This document shows, piece after piece, positions 1 to 5,914 of a stretch of DNA of 9,221 nucleotides. This DNA comes from Microcaldota archaeon (lineage in GTDB: Archaea; Micrarchaeota; Micrarchaeia; Anstonellales; Bilamarchaeaceae), in contig DAOVFD010000034.1 in the NCBI GenBank assembly GCA_030668565.1, forward strand, positions 1-9,221. The letters are read 5' to 3'. The translations under genes and the position numbers were made by a program. Numbering within the stretch: position 1 is the first letter of the stretch; the number at the start of each line of letters is the position of its first letter. A model generated the notes under the pieces. The model had not been told where the DNA came from. It saw only the letters and a program-made list of their open reading frames with translations, and ran no database searches.

Positions 1-378
1 AACGATGTTGTTGTTCATACAACGGATTACCGCGTTATTGGAATAAACCTTCAGATAAATAATGAGAAATATGAGTTCAAGGGAGACGGGATAATTGTTT
101 CCAGTGCTGTAGGTTCAAGTTCATATGCCTACTCCGCCGGAGGGAAAAGACTTGACCCTAAAGACAGGAGAATTGTTGTTGTGCCTATCGCCCCCTACAG
201 AAGGAAGTTCAAGCCGAAAGTAGTAAAAGGAGGAGAAATAAAAATAAAATGTGACAGAAAGGCAGCGGTAATAGTTGACGGGATATTTGTAAGGAATATG
301 AAGATGGGGGAAACGATTAAGATAAAAAAAGGCAGTATGCTTAAGTTCTACAGGGGGGTTGGTTTTTATGGTCGATAA
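1..378 (+). CDS. nadK: NAD kinase, C-terminal part (5' end outside window)
   Basis: This frame is open from base 1 to the TAA at 376-378 and encodes 125 residues, so the N-terminal ATP-binding half lies to the left. NAD kinase phosphorylates NAD to NADP in the cytoplasm. Seen in the sequence: the fragment opens with N-D-V-V-V, matching the N-E-V-V substrate-binding segment of the family. It continues with G-D-G-I-I-V-S-S-A-V-G-S-S-S-Y-A-Y-S-A-G-G, the family's GDG...STP-x-GSTAY-SAGG-like motif, then P-I-A-P-Y, which corresponds to the usual P-I-x-P-H/Y. The first Ser-Thr-Pro of the bacterial motif reads S-S-A here. The gene overlaps the next reading frame by 11 bases, which suggests translational coupling. 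The family assignment is secure; only the missing N-terminus limits it. Confidence 0.88.
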   Translation, partial: NDVVVHTTDYRVIGINLQINNEKYEFKGDGIIVSSAVGSSSYAYSAGGKRLDPKDRRIVVVPIAPYRRKFKPKVVKGGEIKIKCDRKAAVIVDGIFVRNMKMGETIKIKKGSMLKFYRGVGFYGR

Positions 379-661
379 AAAAGATATTTTGAAGAATGGA
401 TATGTAATAGTCAAGGTAACTGTGAGCGGAGTCAGGCAGACCCACAGACTTAATGTCGTCCGTGAAAAAGAATCACGCGGTGATTTTTATTATCTTACAG
501 GAAGGCACCCGATACCGGAAAATGAGATGGTAAGGCTTGCAGAAGAACTGCAGTTGCCGGTAAAATCCAGGGATGCAATGGTGTTCCCGAAAGGAAAGAT
601 GAAAAAGGATTTTATAGAAGTAAGGATAGAACCGGACAACATACTCGCGGAAGTCGAATGA
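368..661 (+). CDS. 97-residue protein of unknown function
   Basis: I do not recognise this protein. The ATG at 368 is preferred because a run of six G (353-358) lies nine bases upstream as a possible ribosome-binding site; an in-frame TTG at 359 would add three residues. The start lies inside the end of the NAD kinase gene, so the two are probably one transcript. The product is soluble, with no signal peptide or membrane segment. It has a beta-rich N-terminal half (G-Y-V-I-V-K-V-T-V, then F-Y-Y-L-T-G near residues 40-45) and a charged, Lys/Glu-rich C-terminal half with a predicted helix around residues 50-65. It has no cysteine and no obvious catalytic motif. It ends one base before the convergent SerA-like gene's stop codon. 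Its reality rests on the RBS, the overlap with nadK and a plausible protein-like composition. Confidence 0.65.
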   Translation: MVDKKDILKNGYVIVKVTVSGVRQTHRLNVVREKESRGDFYYLTGRHPIPENEMVRLAEELQLPVKSRDAMVFPKGKMKKDFIEVRIEPDNILAEVE

Positions 662-662
662 C

Positions 663-1550
663 TTATTTTATCAATTCCTTTATTTTTTCGATAAGCTCTT
701 TCCCTATTCTGAGCTGTGCCTCTTTTGTTGATGCGCCGATATGTGGGGTAAAGAAAACGTTATCCAGCTCCAGGAGCTTTCCCATGTATGGTTCCTCCGC
801 ATAAACGTCAAGCGCTGCAGCTGCAATCTTTCCGGTTTTGCACTCTTCATATAGCGCATCCTCATCGATGATTCCGCCTCTTGAAGTATTCAGGATATAA
901 ACACCGTCTTTCATTTTGGAAATCGTTTCGCTGTTAATAATGTTTTTTGTTGAATCTATAAGCGGCACATGAAGCGTTATGACGTCCGCTTTTTTCAGGA
1001 ATTCGTCGAAATCATCAATAAACTCCACTATTTCGTCTTCGTGCCTTGGGGGAGGATTGTACGCTATAATCTTCATCCCAAGAGAATTCGCCTTTTTGCC
1101 CAAGAGGGAACCGATTCTTCCGTAGCCTATAATCCCGAGTGTCTTTCCTTCGAGTTCCCTGCCAACAAGATGTTTCTTGTCCCAGATTTTGTTTTTCATC
1201 TGGTAATGCGCTTTTGCTATATTCCTGAACATGGAAAATATGTGGCCCAGGGCAAGTTCCGCAACCGCGTTGGCAGAAGCACCAGGTGTATTTATCACGG
1301 TTATTCCTTTTTCCCCTGCTGCTTTCAGGTCTATGTTGTCCAGGCCGACGCCCGCCCTTGCGATTATTTTGAGAGTTGGTGCGCCTTCGATAACTTCTTT
1401 GGTTACCTTTGTTTTACTTCGTACTATGAGGACATCTGCATCCTTCAGTGCTTCGGATAGGTTTTCAGGGAGATAGATAACTTCTCCAATGGTTTTCAGC
1501 TCTTCCACCACTTCGCTTTCCATATTATCTGAAATAACAATTTGTGTCAT
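663..1550 (-). CDS. serA: D-2-hydroxyacid dehydrogenase, short SerA-like (phosphoglycerate dehydrogenase type)
   Basis: A 295-residue NAD(P)-dependent dehydrogenase. The closest named family is D-3-phosphoglycerate dehydrogenase, the first step of serine synthesis. The substrate-binding R-A-G-V-G-L-D-N-I-D stretch is at 65-74 and the nucleotide loop G-Y-G-R-I-G at 142-147. The catalytic residues are Arg224 (in T-S-R-G-G), Glu253 (in Y-A-E-E-P) and His270 (in P-H-I-G-A). The protein stops after the last helix, so it has the minimal catalytic and coenzyme domains and lacks the C-terminal ACT domain that gives serine feedback in long forms. Strand 2 of the Rossmann fold ends A-Y-N-P-P-P-R, with Asn165 where NAD-specific members carry Asp. 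ATG 1550 is chosen; a GTG at 1565 overlaps the helicase stop (GTGA) and would add five residues. The gene follows the helicase directly, so the two are probably co-transcribed. The exact substrate could be another 2-hydroxyacid. Confidence 0.85.
   Translation of the reverse strand: MTQIVISDNMESEVVEELKTIGEVIYLPENLSEALKDADVLIVRSKTKVTKEVIEGAPTLKIIARAGVGLDNIDLKAAGEKGITVINTPGASANAVAELALGHIFSMFRNIAKAHYQMKNKIWDKKHLVGRELEGKTLGIIGYGRIGSLLGKKANSLGMKIIAYNPPPRHEDEIVEFIDDFDEFLKKADVITLHVPLIDSTKNIINSETISKMKDGVYILNTSRGGIIDEDALYEECKTGKIAAAALDVYAEEPYMGKLLELDNVFFTPHIGASTKEAQLRIGKELIEKIKELIK
683..688 (+). terminator. T6 run, possible archaeal terminator of the nadK unit
   Basis: A run of six T lies about 20 bases past the stop of the 97-residue gene, inside the 3' end of the convergent SerA-like gene. 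Archaeal RNA polymerase can terminate at short T runs without a hairpin. There is no other signal, so this is weak. Confidence 0.25.
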
Positions 1551-1561
1551 GAGAAACACTC

Positions 1562-3406
1562 TCACACGAGGTTTTTATTTTTAACCCCCCAGAAGTCAGA
1601 AACGTATTTTTCCGGCTTGGAAGTAAACACGGTTTTTTCATTCTTATCAAATATCCAGTTGTATTTTTTCCATTTGAATCTTTTATCCATATAAACAACG
1701 GCAACGCGGTCGGTGTCCTTTCTTCTTCCCCTCCCGGCAGCCTGCAATGCCTTTATTGTACCTGGATAAAGATAACCATATTCCCAACCTTTTCCGAATT
1801 TTTTCCCATAATATTCTATCAAAGCCTTCGCTTCGATATTCATTTCATCAAGTGCGATCCCCACTACCACTATTGTTTTTATTTCCCCTCTTGGATAATC
1901 TATCCCTTCGCTTAAACTGCCACCCTGGACACCGCATAAAAGCCCGCCTTTTTTCCTGAAATCATCAATAAGATAGCGTATTTCTTTTGGTTTCATGTTG
2001 GGTTCCTGACGGGATATGTCAGTGTTCTTAAGATAAGGCAGAATCTGTTGCATTACTTTATACGAAGGAAAGAAAACGGCCACCCCTCCAGGTGTTGAGG
2101 TATCTATCCTGTTTATTTTTTCTGCGATGTTCATATAATTGTCTTCTGTTCTTTCAGTAAACTTAGTCGTAACATCAGAACATATGATATTCCGTATGCT
2201 ATTTGGACTGAAGGGTGACGGATAGCTTTTCATTATGGTCTTTGATTTATCCAATCCAAGAACATCGCGATGCATTTCAAGAGGGATGAGTGTTGCACTC
2301 ATCAGAATGGTGGAACGCATTTCATTTAGTATGTTTGTCAATGCAGAGGGGTCGAGCATTTTTTTGGAAAGCGAATAACCAAACCTGTCCTTTTTCAATA
2401 TCCTTACGCAATCTAACGGGTCATCCCAGAATTCGATAAAATGTACAAATCTGAGCGTAGCACTCCTTTTTCCTGTCGCAGTTATGAAATCTATTCCGGC
2501 ATCTTCGAGTAATGAGGAGAAATCATTTTCAAAATTTGAGAGGAATGTATGGAAATCTTCCTGGCCTATCCTGAGTTCTTTATTATCTTCAAGCATTTCC
2601 ATGGCCCATTCGTTAAAGGTCTCCTCGAGGCCTGGAGCAGTATAACCTACTGAACGTATTTCCTTTTCCACACGCTTCAGCATCAAGGTATTCGTGGTGG
2701 AGGACAGATGGTTACGACTTCTCGAAGCAAGATTATGCGCCTCATCAATTATAACAATCGAGTTCTCTGCTCTCTTTCCTGTTTTTTTGAATATTACCTC
2801 ACGTATCGCGGGGACGATGAGGTGATAATAGTCTCCTACGATAACGTTTGATACCGAACCTAGTTTCAACATGAGTTCATACGGACATAGGGTTCTTTCT
2901 TTTCCGGCTTCTATGATTTCAGAATGTGTTTTTCCATAACCATAATTTTTCAGAATATGCTCGAAATCCCCCTCTGCCTTGCGTTTCCCCCCAAGGCCTT
3001 TGCCCACGATGTTATTGTAGAACTTGCATTTGTTTTTCTTCTTTTTAAGATTACAAAAATGATAAAGGCTCTCACCATCCAACTTCATAAGTTCGGGGTC
3101 TATGCAAGCGTGTTTTTTTCCAATAAGGTCTACTGCCCTTATGTTTAAAGAATGTTTTTCACCAAGCCCGGACACCACTTCGATTGCAAGGTTGTGTTGT
3201 GATGTCTTAGGAGTAAGGAAAAAAACGTCCATGTGATGTTGAATTGCAAAGGAAACCGCTGCGGACAGCGCAGAATCGGTTTTCCCAGAACCAGTCGGTG
3301 CATATGCCATGAAGTTTTTTCTTTCTGTTATTGCTGAATATATCTCTGCCATGAATTGACGCTGGAAAAGTCTGGGCTTTTTATGCCTAAAATATATTTT
3401 GACCAC
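1562..3406 (-). CDS. xpd: XPD/Rad3-family Fe-S DNA helicase
   Basis: A 614-residue superfamily 2 helicase of the XPD/Rad3 type. Family members are ATP-driven 5'-to-3' DNA helicases that act in repair, and the archaeal ones work without a TFIIH complex. Seen: the Walker A motif A-P-T-G-S-G-K-T at 36-43 and the DEAH box at 221-224. Four cysteines lie between them (101, 118, 127 and 174, the last in L-C-P-Y-E), placed as the ligands of the family's 4Fe-4S cluster. Also present are the motif V-like G-S-L-S-E-G-I-D-Y and motif VI Q-A-A-G-R-G-R-R near the C-terminus. The start is a GTG at 3406, with no Shine-Dalgarno sequence but with an A/T box about 25 bases upstream, which suggests a leaderless mRNA. 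The gene is divergent from the phosphoesterase and is followed by the SerA-like gene, an unexpected partner. The length is normal for archaeal XPD. Confidence 0.92.
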   Translation of the reverse strand: MVKIYFRHKKPRLFQRQFMAEIYSAITERKNFMAYAPTGSGKTDSALSAAVSFAIQHHMDVFFLTPKTSQHNLAIEVVSGLGEKHSLNIRAVDLIGKKHACIDPELMKLDGESLYHFCNLKKKKNKCKFYNNIVGKGLGGKRKAEGDFEHILKNYGYGKTHSEIIEAGKERTLCPYELMLKLGSVSNVIVGDYYHLIVPAIREVIFKKTGKRAENSIVIIDEAHNLASRSRNHLSSTTNTLMLKRVEKEIRSVGYTAPGLEETFNEWAMEMLEDNKELRIGQEDFHTFLSNFENDFSSLLEDAGIDFITATGKRSATLRFVHFIEFWDDPLDCVRILKKDRFGYSLSKKMLDPSALTNILNEMRSTILMSATLIPLEMHRDVLGLDKSKTIMKSYPSPFSPNSIRNIICSDVTTKFTERTEDNYMNIAEKINRIDTSTPGGVAVFFPSYKVMQQILPYLKNTDISRQEPNMKPKEIRYLIDDFRKKGGLLCGVQGGSLSEGIDYPRGEIKTIVVVGIALDEMNIEAKALIEYYGKKFGKGWEYGYLYPGTIKALQAAGRGRRKDTDRVAVVYMDKRFKWKKYNWIFDKNEKTVFTSKPEKYVSDFWGVKNKNLV

Positions 3407-3428
3407 AGTATATTATTGGCGAAATCAA

Positions 3429-3434
3429 ATTAAT
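3429..3434. promoter_or_regulatory. Self-complementary A/T box between xpd and the phosphoesterase gene
   Basis: The 52-base spacer (3407-3458) holds AATTAATAG, whose core ATTAAT reads the same on both strands. Its centre is about 25 bases from the GTG of xpd and about 27 from the ATG of the phosphoesterase. That is the usual distance from an archaeal TATA box to the start site, so both transcripts could begin at or next to their start codons. Neither gene has a Shine-Dalgarno sequence in this spacer. This is inferred from position and composition only. Confidence 0.45.
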
Positions 3435-3458
3435 AGTTTTGCGATAGATAAAAACTCT

Positions 3459-4181
3459 ATGAAATTCCTTTACAACGCCCCTGCAATACTTCATGGAGAC
3501 GTCCTGATAATAGGCGATACCCATTTCGGGATGGAGGAAAAATTGCGTGAAAAAGGAATATATGATGAGAGACTCAGTGAACGGATTTTTGAAAAAATAA
3601 AAAAACTCCTGAAAAAGACAGGGACCAAAAAACTGATAATCGCGGGGGATGTAAAGGATAACATATTGGGAACTGATGAAAAAACCATTAAGATACTGCG
3701 GGCGCTTTCTGAAACAACCGAAGTGATACTAGTTAAAGGAAACCATGACGGGGGAATAGAGAAACTTGGAATCCCTGGAATAAATGTTGTTGGGCCTGGA
3801 GGGATGACATACAAAAAGACAGGGATTATGCACGGGCACTCCTGGCCTGATGAGAAACTTATGCAGTGTGATTACCTCATATCTGCGCACCAGCATCCCC
3901 AGATAAGTGTTATGGACAAATCAGGGAAGGTTCATAGGGAAGCAGTATGGCTGGTGGTGGAGCCGGATACCAAAGGGATAAGTGAACATTATACTAATTT
4001 CAATGGAAAGATAAAACTTGTTTTAATGCCCGCATTCAATCCGCTTGTTGGCTCGACGATAAATAAACCCAAAGAAAAGCAACTCGGACCGGTTCTTAAC
4101 AACAAATTATTTAAACTGAACGATGCATTAGTATTTCGATTGGACGGAAGCCTTATGGGAAAAATGAAAAACATAAAGTGA
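3459..4181 (+). CDS. Archaeal SbcD/Mre11-related metallophosphoesterase
   Basis: A 240-residue calcineurin-like phosphoesterase, resembling the archaeal group described as ICC-like or SbcD-related (COG1407/TIGR00024 type). All the metal-binding blocks are visible: G-D-T-H-F-G (Asp20, His22), A-G-D-V-K-D (Asp64), G-N-H-D-G (Asn95, His96, Asp97), H-G-H-S-W-P (His125, His127) and A-H-Q-H-P (His144, His146). It is therefore probably an active two-metal enzyme; its substrate, nucleic acid or small phosphodiester, cannot be read from the sequence. ATG 3459 is chosen because the protein then begins just before the first beta strand; a TTG at 3399 would overlap the start of xpd. No Shine-Dalgarno sequence is seen. 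The stop TGA forms part of the AGTGAT element placed before the S26e start, four bases away, so the two genes are probably one operon. Confidence 0.85.
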   Translation: MKFLYNAPAILHGDVLIIGDTHFGMEEKLREKGIYDERLSERIFEKIKKLLKKTGTKKLIIAGDVKDNILGTDEKTIKILRALSETTEVILVKGNHDGGIEKLGIPGINVVGPGGMTYKKTGIMHGHSWPDEKLMQCDYLISAHQHPQISVMDKSGKVHREAVWLVVEPDTKGISEHYTNFNGKIKLVLMPAFNPLVGSTINKPKEKQLGPVLNNKLFKLNDALVFRLDGSLMGKMKNIK

Positions 4182-4185
4182 TATC

Positions 4186-4437
4186 ATGGGTAAAAGAAGA
4201 AGAGGTAGAGATCGCGTGGTTACCTGTGTCAACTGCGGACGGTCTGTGCCCCGCTCAAAGGCGATGTCCTATATGAAAAGGACCAGATATTCTACTGATT
4301 TAAGAAACGAAGAAAACGTATCCTATGTTGGAGGAGTGGAAGTATACTACTGCATAAGCTGCGCAAAGCATTACGGCATCGGTGAAAAGAAAAAGAAGAT
4401 GGCGCAGCGAAGAAGAGAGAGGGAATATCGTGTATGA
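4186..4437 (+). CDS. rps26e: Small-subunit ribosomal protein S26e
   Basis: An 83-residue basic protein of the S26e family, a component of the small ribosomal subunit near the mRNA exit channel. Seen: a Lys/Arg-rich N-terminus; C-V-N-C-G-R-S-V-P-R-S-K-A with Cys14 and Cys17; then Y-Y-C-I-S-C-A-K-H with Cys56 and Cys59, completing a four-cysteine zinc site; and a highly basic tail. It is shorter than eukaryotic S26, which is usual for archaeal forms. Translation is probably coupled: AGTGAT, containing the upstream stop codon, lies three bases before the ATG. The 3' end overlaps the DUF1805 start by eight bases. From family knowledge, S26e is patchily distributed in archaea and missing from most Euryarchaeota, which makes it mildly informative about lineage. 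Confidence 0.9.
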   Translation: MGKRRRGRDRVVTCVNCGRSVPRSKAMSYMKRTRYSTDLRNEENVSYVGGVEVYYCISCAKHYGIGEKKKKMAQRRREREYRV

Positions 4438-4735
4438 AATAAAAGATAAGGTAGAATTTGAAGGGAAGAAATACATCACCCTCAGACAGAATATAGGAAA
4501 CCTCCCATTGATTGTCGTAAAAGCAAAGAACGGATATGTGGCATGCAGCTATATAGACAAACAAACCGCCGAAAAGGTAGGCGATGTAGCCGCCTTTGTT
4601 TCCGGAGTAAAGAACGTTGATGATTTCAAAAGGGCAAAAATAAGGCGGGTCACTACGTGGGCAGAGAATATGGGCATAAGGGAAGGAATGAGCGTGAAGA
4701 AAGCCCTTGAGATTATGGACAATTCTTCCGAATGA
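4430..4735 (+). CDS. DUF1805 (YunC-like) domain protein
   Basis: A 101-residue protein matching DUF1805, a small family of unknown function found in archaea and some Bacillus-type bacteria. Recognised features are P-L-I-V-V-K-A-K-N-G-Y near residues 24-34, then a Cys-containing segment (A-C-S-Y-I). These are followed by A-E-K-V-G-D-V-A-A-F-V-S-G-V-K-N and a C-terminal helix with G-I-R-E-G-M-S-V-K-K-A-L. The GTG at 4430 is chosen because AGAGAGGG ends six bases upstream and the product then has the family's normal length. A longer frame from 4382 would lie wholly inside S26e and is unlikely. It is the third gene of the phosphoesterase - S26e unit. Its last 23 bases overlap the end of the convergent Cys-rich gene. 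No role in translation is shown; only the neighbourhood hints at one. Confidence 0.82.
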   Translation: MYEIKDKVEFEGKKYITLRQNIGNLPLIVVKAKNGYVACSYIDKQTAEKVGDVAAFVSGVKNVDDFKRAKIRRVTTWAENMGIREGMSVKKALEIMDNSSE

Positions 4736-5234
4736 TTACTGCCACCAGCAGAACCGGCAGAATAAAAATCATAATACAAAGATTATTTTTGCGGTTTTCC
4801 TCACTCCAGTACTCATCAGGGTCAAGTTCCTTCAGTTTGGCCACGTCATTTATGCACATTTCCCTGGTTACGGCTGCGCCTTTTATCGCCATGGTGTAGC
4901 TCAGGCTGTCATCTATATAATGGCAGATGTTCTCGTTTCTGAGTATCTTGGCGATATCATAATAGCAGAGGTTTTTTTCCGCATCCGCCTTTTTTCCTAT
5001 ATCGGTAATCTTGAGTTCCGGGCTCAGGTCGTAGAATATTTCAGAACAGATGGCCTGCGCATTTTCATCGCCCACTTCACCGCCAAGATACGCGTAGGTA
5101 AGGGCAACATAATGCAGACAGTTTATTCTTTCCCCGGGGTCGGCCATTTCCCTGCATTTATTTGGGTCGGCCTCCAGACCGAAGGTACCGACAAGAAGAA
5201 AGAGGATGAGTGAAATCACCAGCGCTTTTTTCAC
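4713..5234 (-). CDS. Cys-rich exported protein with C-terminal membrane anchor, function unknown
   Basis: A 173-residue protein whose family I do not recognise. The N-terminus is a typical signal sequence: M-K-K followed by about 15 hydrophobic residues (L-V-I-S-L-I-L-F-L-L-V-G). A second hydrophobic stretch close to the C-terminus (I-M-I-F-I-L-P-V-L-L-V-A-V-I-I) ends in R-K-N-C-P, as in an anchored protein with most of its mass outside the cell. The outer part has six cysteines in a loose repeat in which Cys alternates with short acidic helices (N-C-L-H-Y-V-A-L, L-C-Y-Y-D-I-A-K, I-C-H-Y-I-D, M-C-I-N-D-V-A-K). This resembles Cys-helix repeats I associate with small DPANN surface proteins, but that is memory, not a match. 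The start GTG 5234 lies four bases after the TBP stop, with GTGAT three bases upstream; ATG 5258 would overlap TBP. It is probably co-transcribed with TBP. Confidence 0.7.
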   Translation of the reverse strand: MKKALVISLILFLLVGTFGLEADPNKCREMADPGERINCLHYVALTYAYLGGEVGDENAQAICSEIFYDLSPELKITDIGKKADAEKNLCYYDIAKILRNENICHYIDDSLSYTMAIKGAAVTREMCINDVAKLKELDPDEYWSEENRKNNLCIMIFILPVLLVAVIIRKNCP

Positions 5235-5238
5235 ACCA

Positions 5239-5805
5239 TCACTTCTTCTTTTCAGCATATGGTTTGAGGAGCCTTTTTGCCTTTCTTATGGCTTTTTTTA
5301 TTTCCTCTTCGTTCTTGGCACCGGCACATATGATTTTTCCGTTTTTGAAAAGAAGCATTGAAACCTTCGGGTCCTTGAACTTCAGTATTGCCCCGGGAAA
5401 CTGCTCCGGCTCGTATTCCACATTGCTTATCTTGTAGGCAATTTTGTAAAGGTCCAACTCCATACTCAGGTCGCCAGACGCTACTATGTTGGTTATCTCT
5501 ATTTTGGGCTTCTTGTTGGTTAATATTTTCTTTGCGTACGGAAGAAGTAATTTCCTTGTTTTTTCTACTGTTTTTTCAATAACAGAACGTTTTTTACAGC
5601 CCACGCAGACTATCTTTCCGTTTTTGAACACCAAGAGTGAAGCTTTCGGGTCATTGAACTTCAGTATTGCCCCGGGAAACTGCTCCGGCTCGTATTCCAT
5701 CTCCTTTATCTTGGTGGCGAGCTGAAACAGGTCGAGCTCAAGGCCCAAAGCAGCTGACGCTACCATATTTGTTATTACAAAATCCGGCTTTTTCTTTTTA
5801 GCCAA
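5239..5805 (-). CDS. tbp: TATA-box-binding protein (TBP)
   Basis: A 188-residue archaeal TBP, the general transcription factor that binds and bends the TATA box and recruits TFB and RNA polymerase. It is two direct repeats of about 93 residues, each with I-T-N-x-V-A-S near the start, Y-E-P-E-Q-F-P-G-A-I-L-K-F in the middle and F-K-N-G-K-I-x-C-x-G before the last helix. The four phenylalanines that kink DNA are present at 43, 60, 136 and 153. The C-terminus is a short basic tail (Y-A-E-K-K-K) with no acidic extension. The start is taken as TTG 5805 because GGTGAT (5814-5809) precedes it by three bases and the protein then begins M-A-K-K-K-K with the usual length. Longer starts up to 5856 would add a non-homologous hydrophobic leader. 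The gene is divergent from the L21e operon and directly precedes the Cys-rich gene. Confidence 0.95.
   Translation of the reverse strand: MAKKKKPDFVITNMVASAALGLELDLFQLATKIKEMEYEPEQFPGAILKFNDPKASLLVFKNGKIVCVGCKKRSVIEKTVEKTRKLLLPYAKKILTNKKPKIEITNIVASGDLSMELDLYKIAYKISNVEYEPEQFPGAILKFKDPKVSMLLFKNGKIICAGAKNEEEIKKAIRKAKRLLKPYAEKKK
5375..5420. repeat. 46-base exact direct repeat inside tbp, copy in second half of the protein
   Basis: This stretch is identical to 5654-5699, 279 bases (93 codons) away, and on the minus strand it encodes the E-Y-E-P-E-Q-F-P-G-A-I-L-K-F segment. Repetition of the protein is normal for TBP; a 46-base run with no synonymous difference is not expected from an ancient duplication. 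Confidence 0.95.
5654..5699. repeat. 46-base exact direct repeat inside tbp, copy in first half of the protein
   Basis: Partner of 5375-5420, identical base for base, in the same reading frame of tbp. The flanking bases diverge immediately on both sides, apart from shorter shared words such as CCGTTTTTGAA about 35 bases to the left of each copy. Confidence 0.95.
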
Positions 5806-5808
5806 ATA

Positions 5809-5814
5809 ATCACC
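5809..5814 (-). promoter_or_regulatory. Ribosome-binding site GGTGAT deciding the TTG start of tbp
   Basis: Read on the minus strand, GGTGAT is followed by three bases and then TTG. It is the complement expected for an archaeal 16S rRNA 3' end, and the same three-base spacing is seen at S26e and at the Cys-rich gene. It supports TTG 5805 over longer starts. Confidence 0.7.
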
Positions 5815-5827
5815 TGACACACATAAA

Positions 5828-5835
5828 TTTATAAA
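5828..5835. promoter_or_regulatory. TTTATAAA box close to the tbp start
   Basis: This is a perfect, self-complementary TATA box. Its centre is about 26 bases from the TTG of tbp. If used toward tbp it would start the mRNA at or near the start codon, leaving out the GGTGAT ribosome-binding site. It may be a second tbp promoter or a site where TBP acts on its own gene; only sequence and position support it. Confidence 0.45.
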
Positions 5836-5855
5836 GAAAGATAGAGTCGCAACCA

Positions 5856-5861
5856 TTTAAA
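5856..5861. promoter_or_regulatory. Shared TTTAAA box between tbp and rpl21e
   Basis: The self-complementary TTTAAA, within CATTTAAAAAG, sits near the middle of the 109-base divergent spacer, about 53 bases from the tbp TTG and 56 from the L21e ATG. Start sites about 25 bases either side would give both genes 5' leaders of roughly 30 bases, which would include their GGTG-type ribosome-binding sites. It is therefore the likely main promoter for both directions. Confidence 0.5.
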
Positions 5862-5914
5862 AAGACTTTCTCTTAGAATCGGGGTAGTAGGACGTACTTT
5901 TTGGTGTGGTGTAA

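Noticed and set aside
969..1460. Plus-strand open frame of 163 codons opposite the SerA-like gene
   Set aside because: It is a shadow of a gene with all catalytic motifs intact.
1551..1565. GTG 1565 as the start of the SerA-like gene, overlapping the helicase stop
   Set aside because: Possible, but no ribosome-binding site precedes it and ATG 1550 gives the usual N-terminus; kept only as an alternative.
4707..5213. Plus-strand open frame of 168 codons opposite the Cys-rich gene
   Set aside because: It lies antisense to a gene with signal peptide, anchor and RBS, has no RBS of its own, and its translation shows no family pattern.
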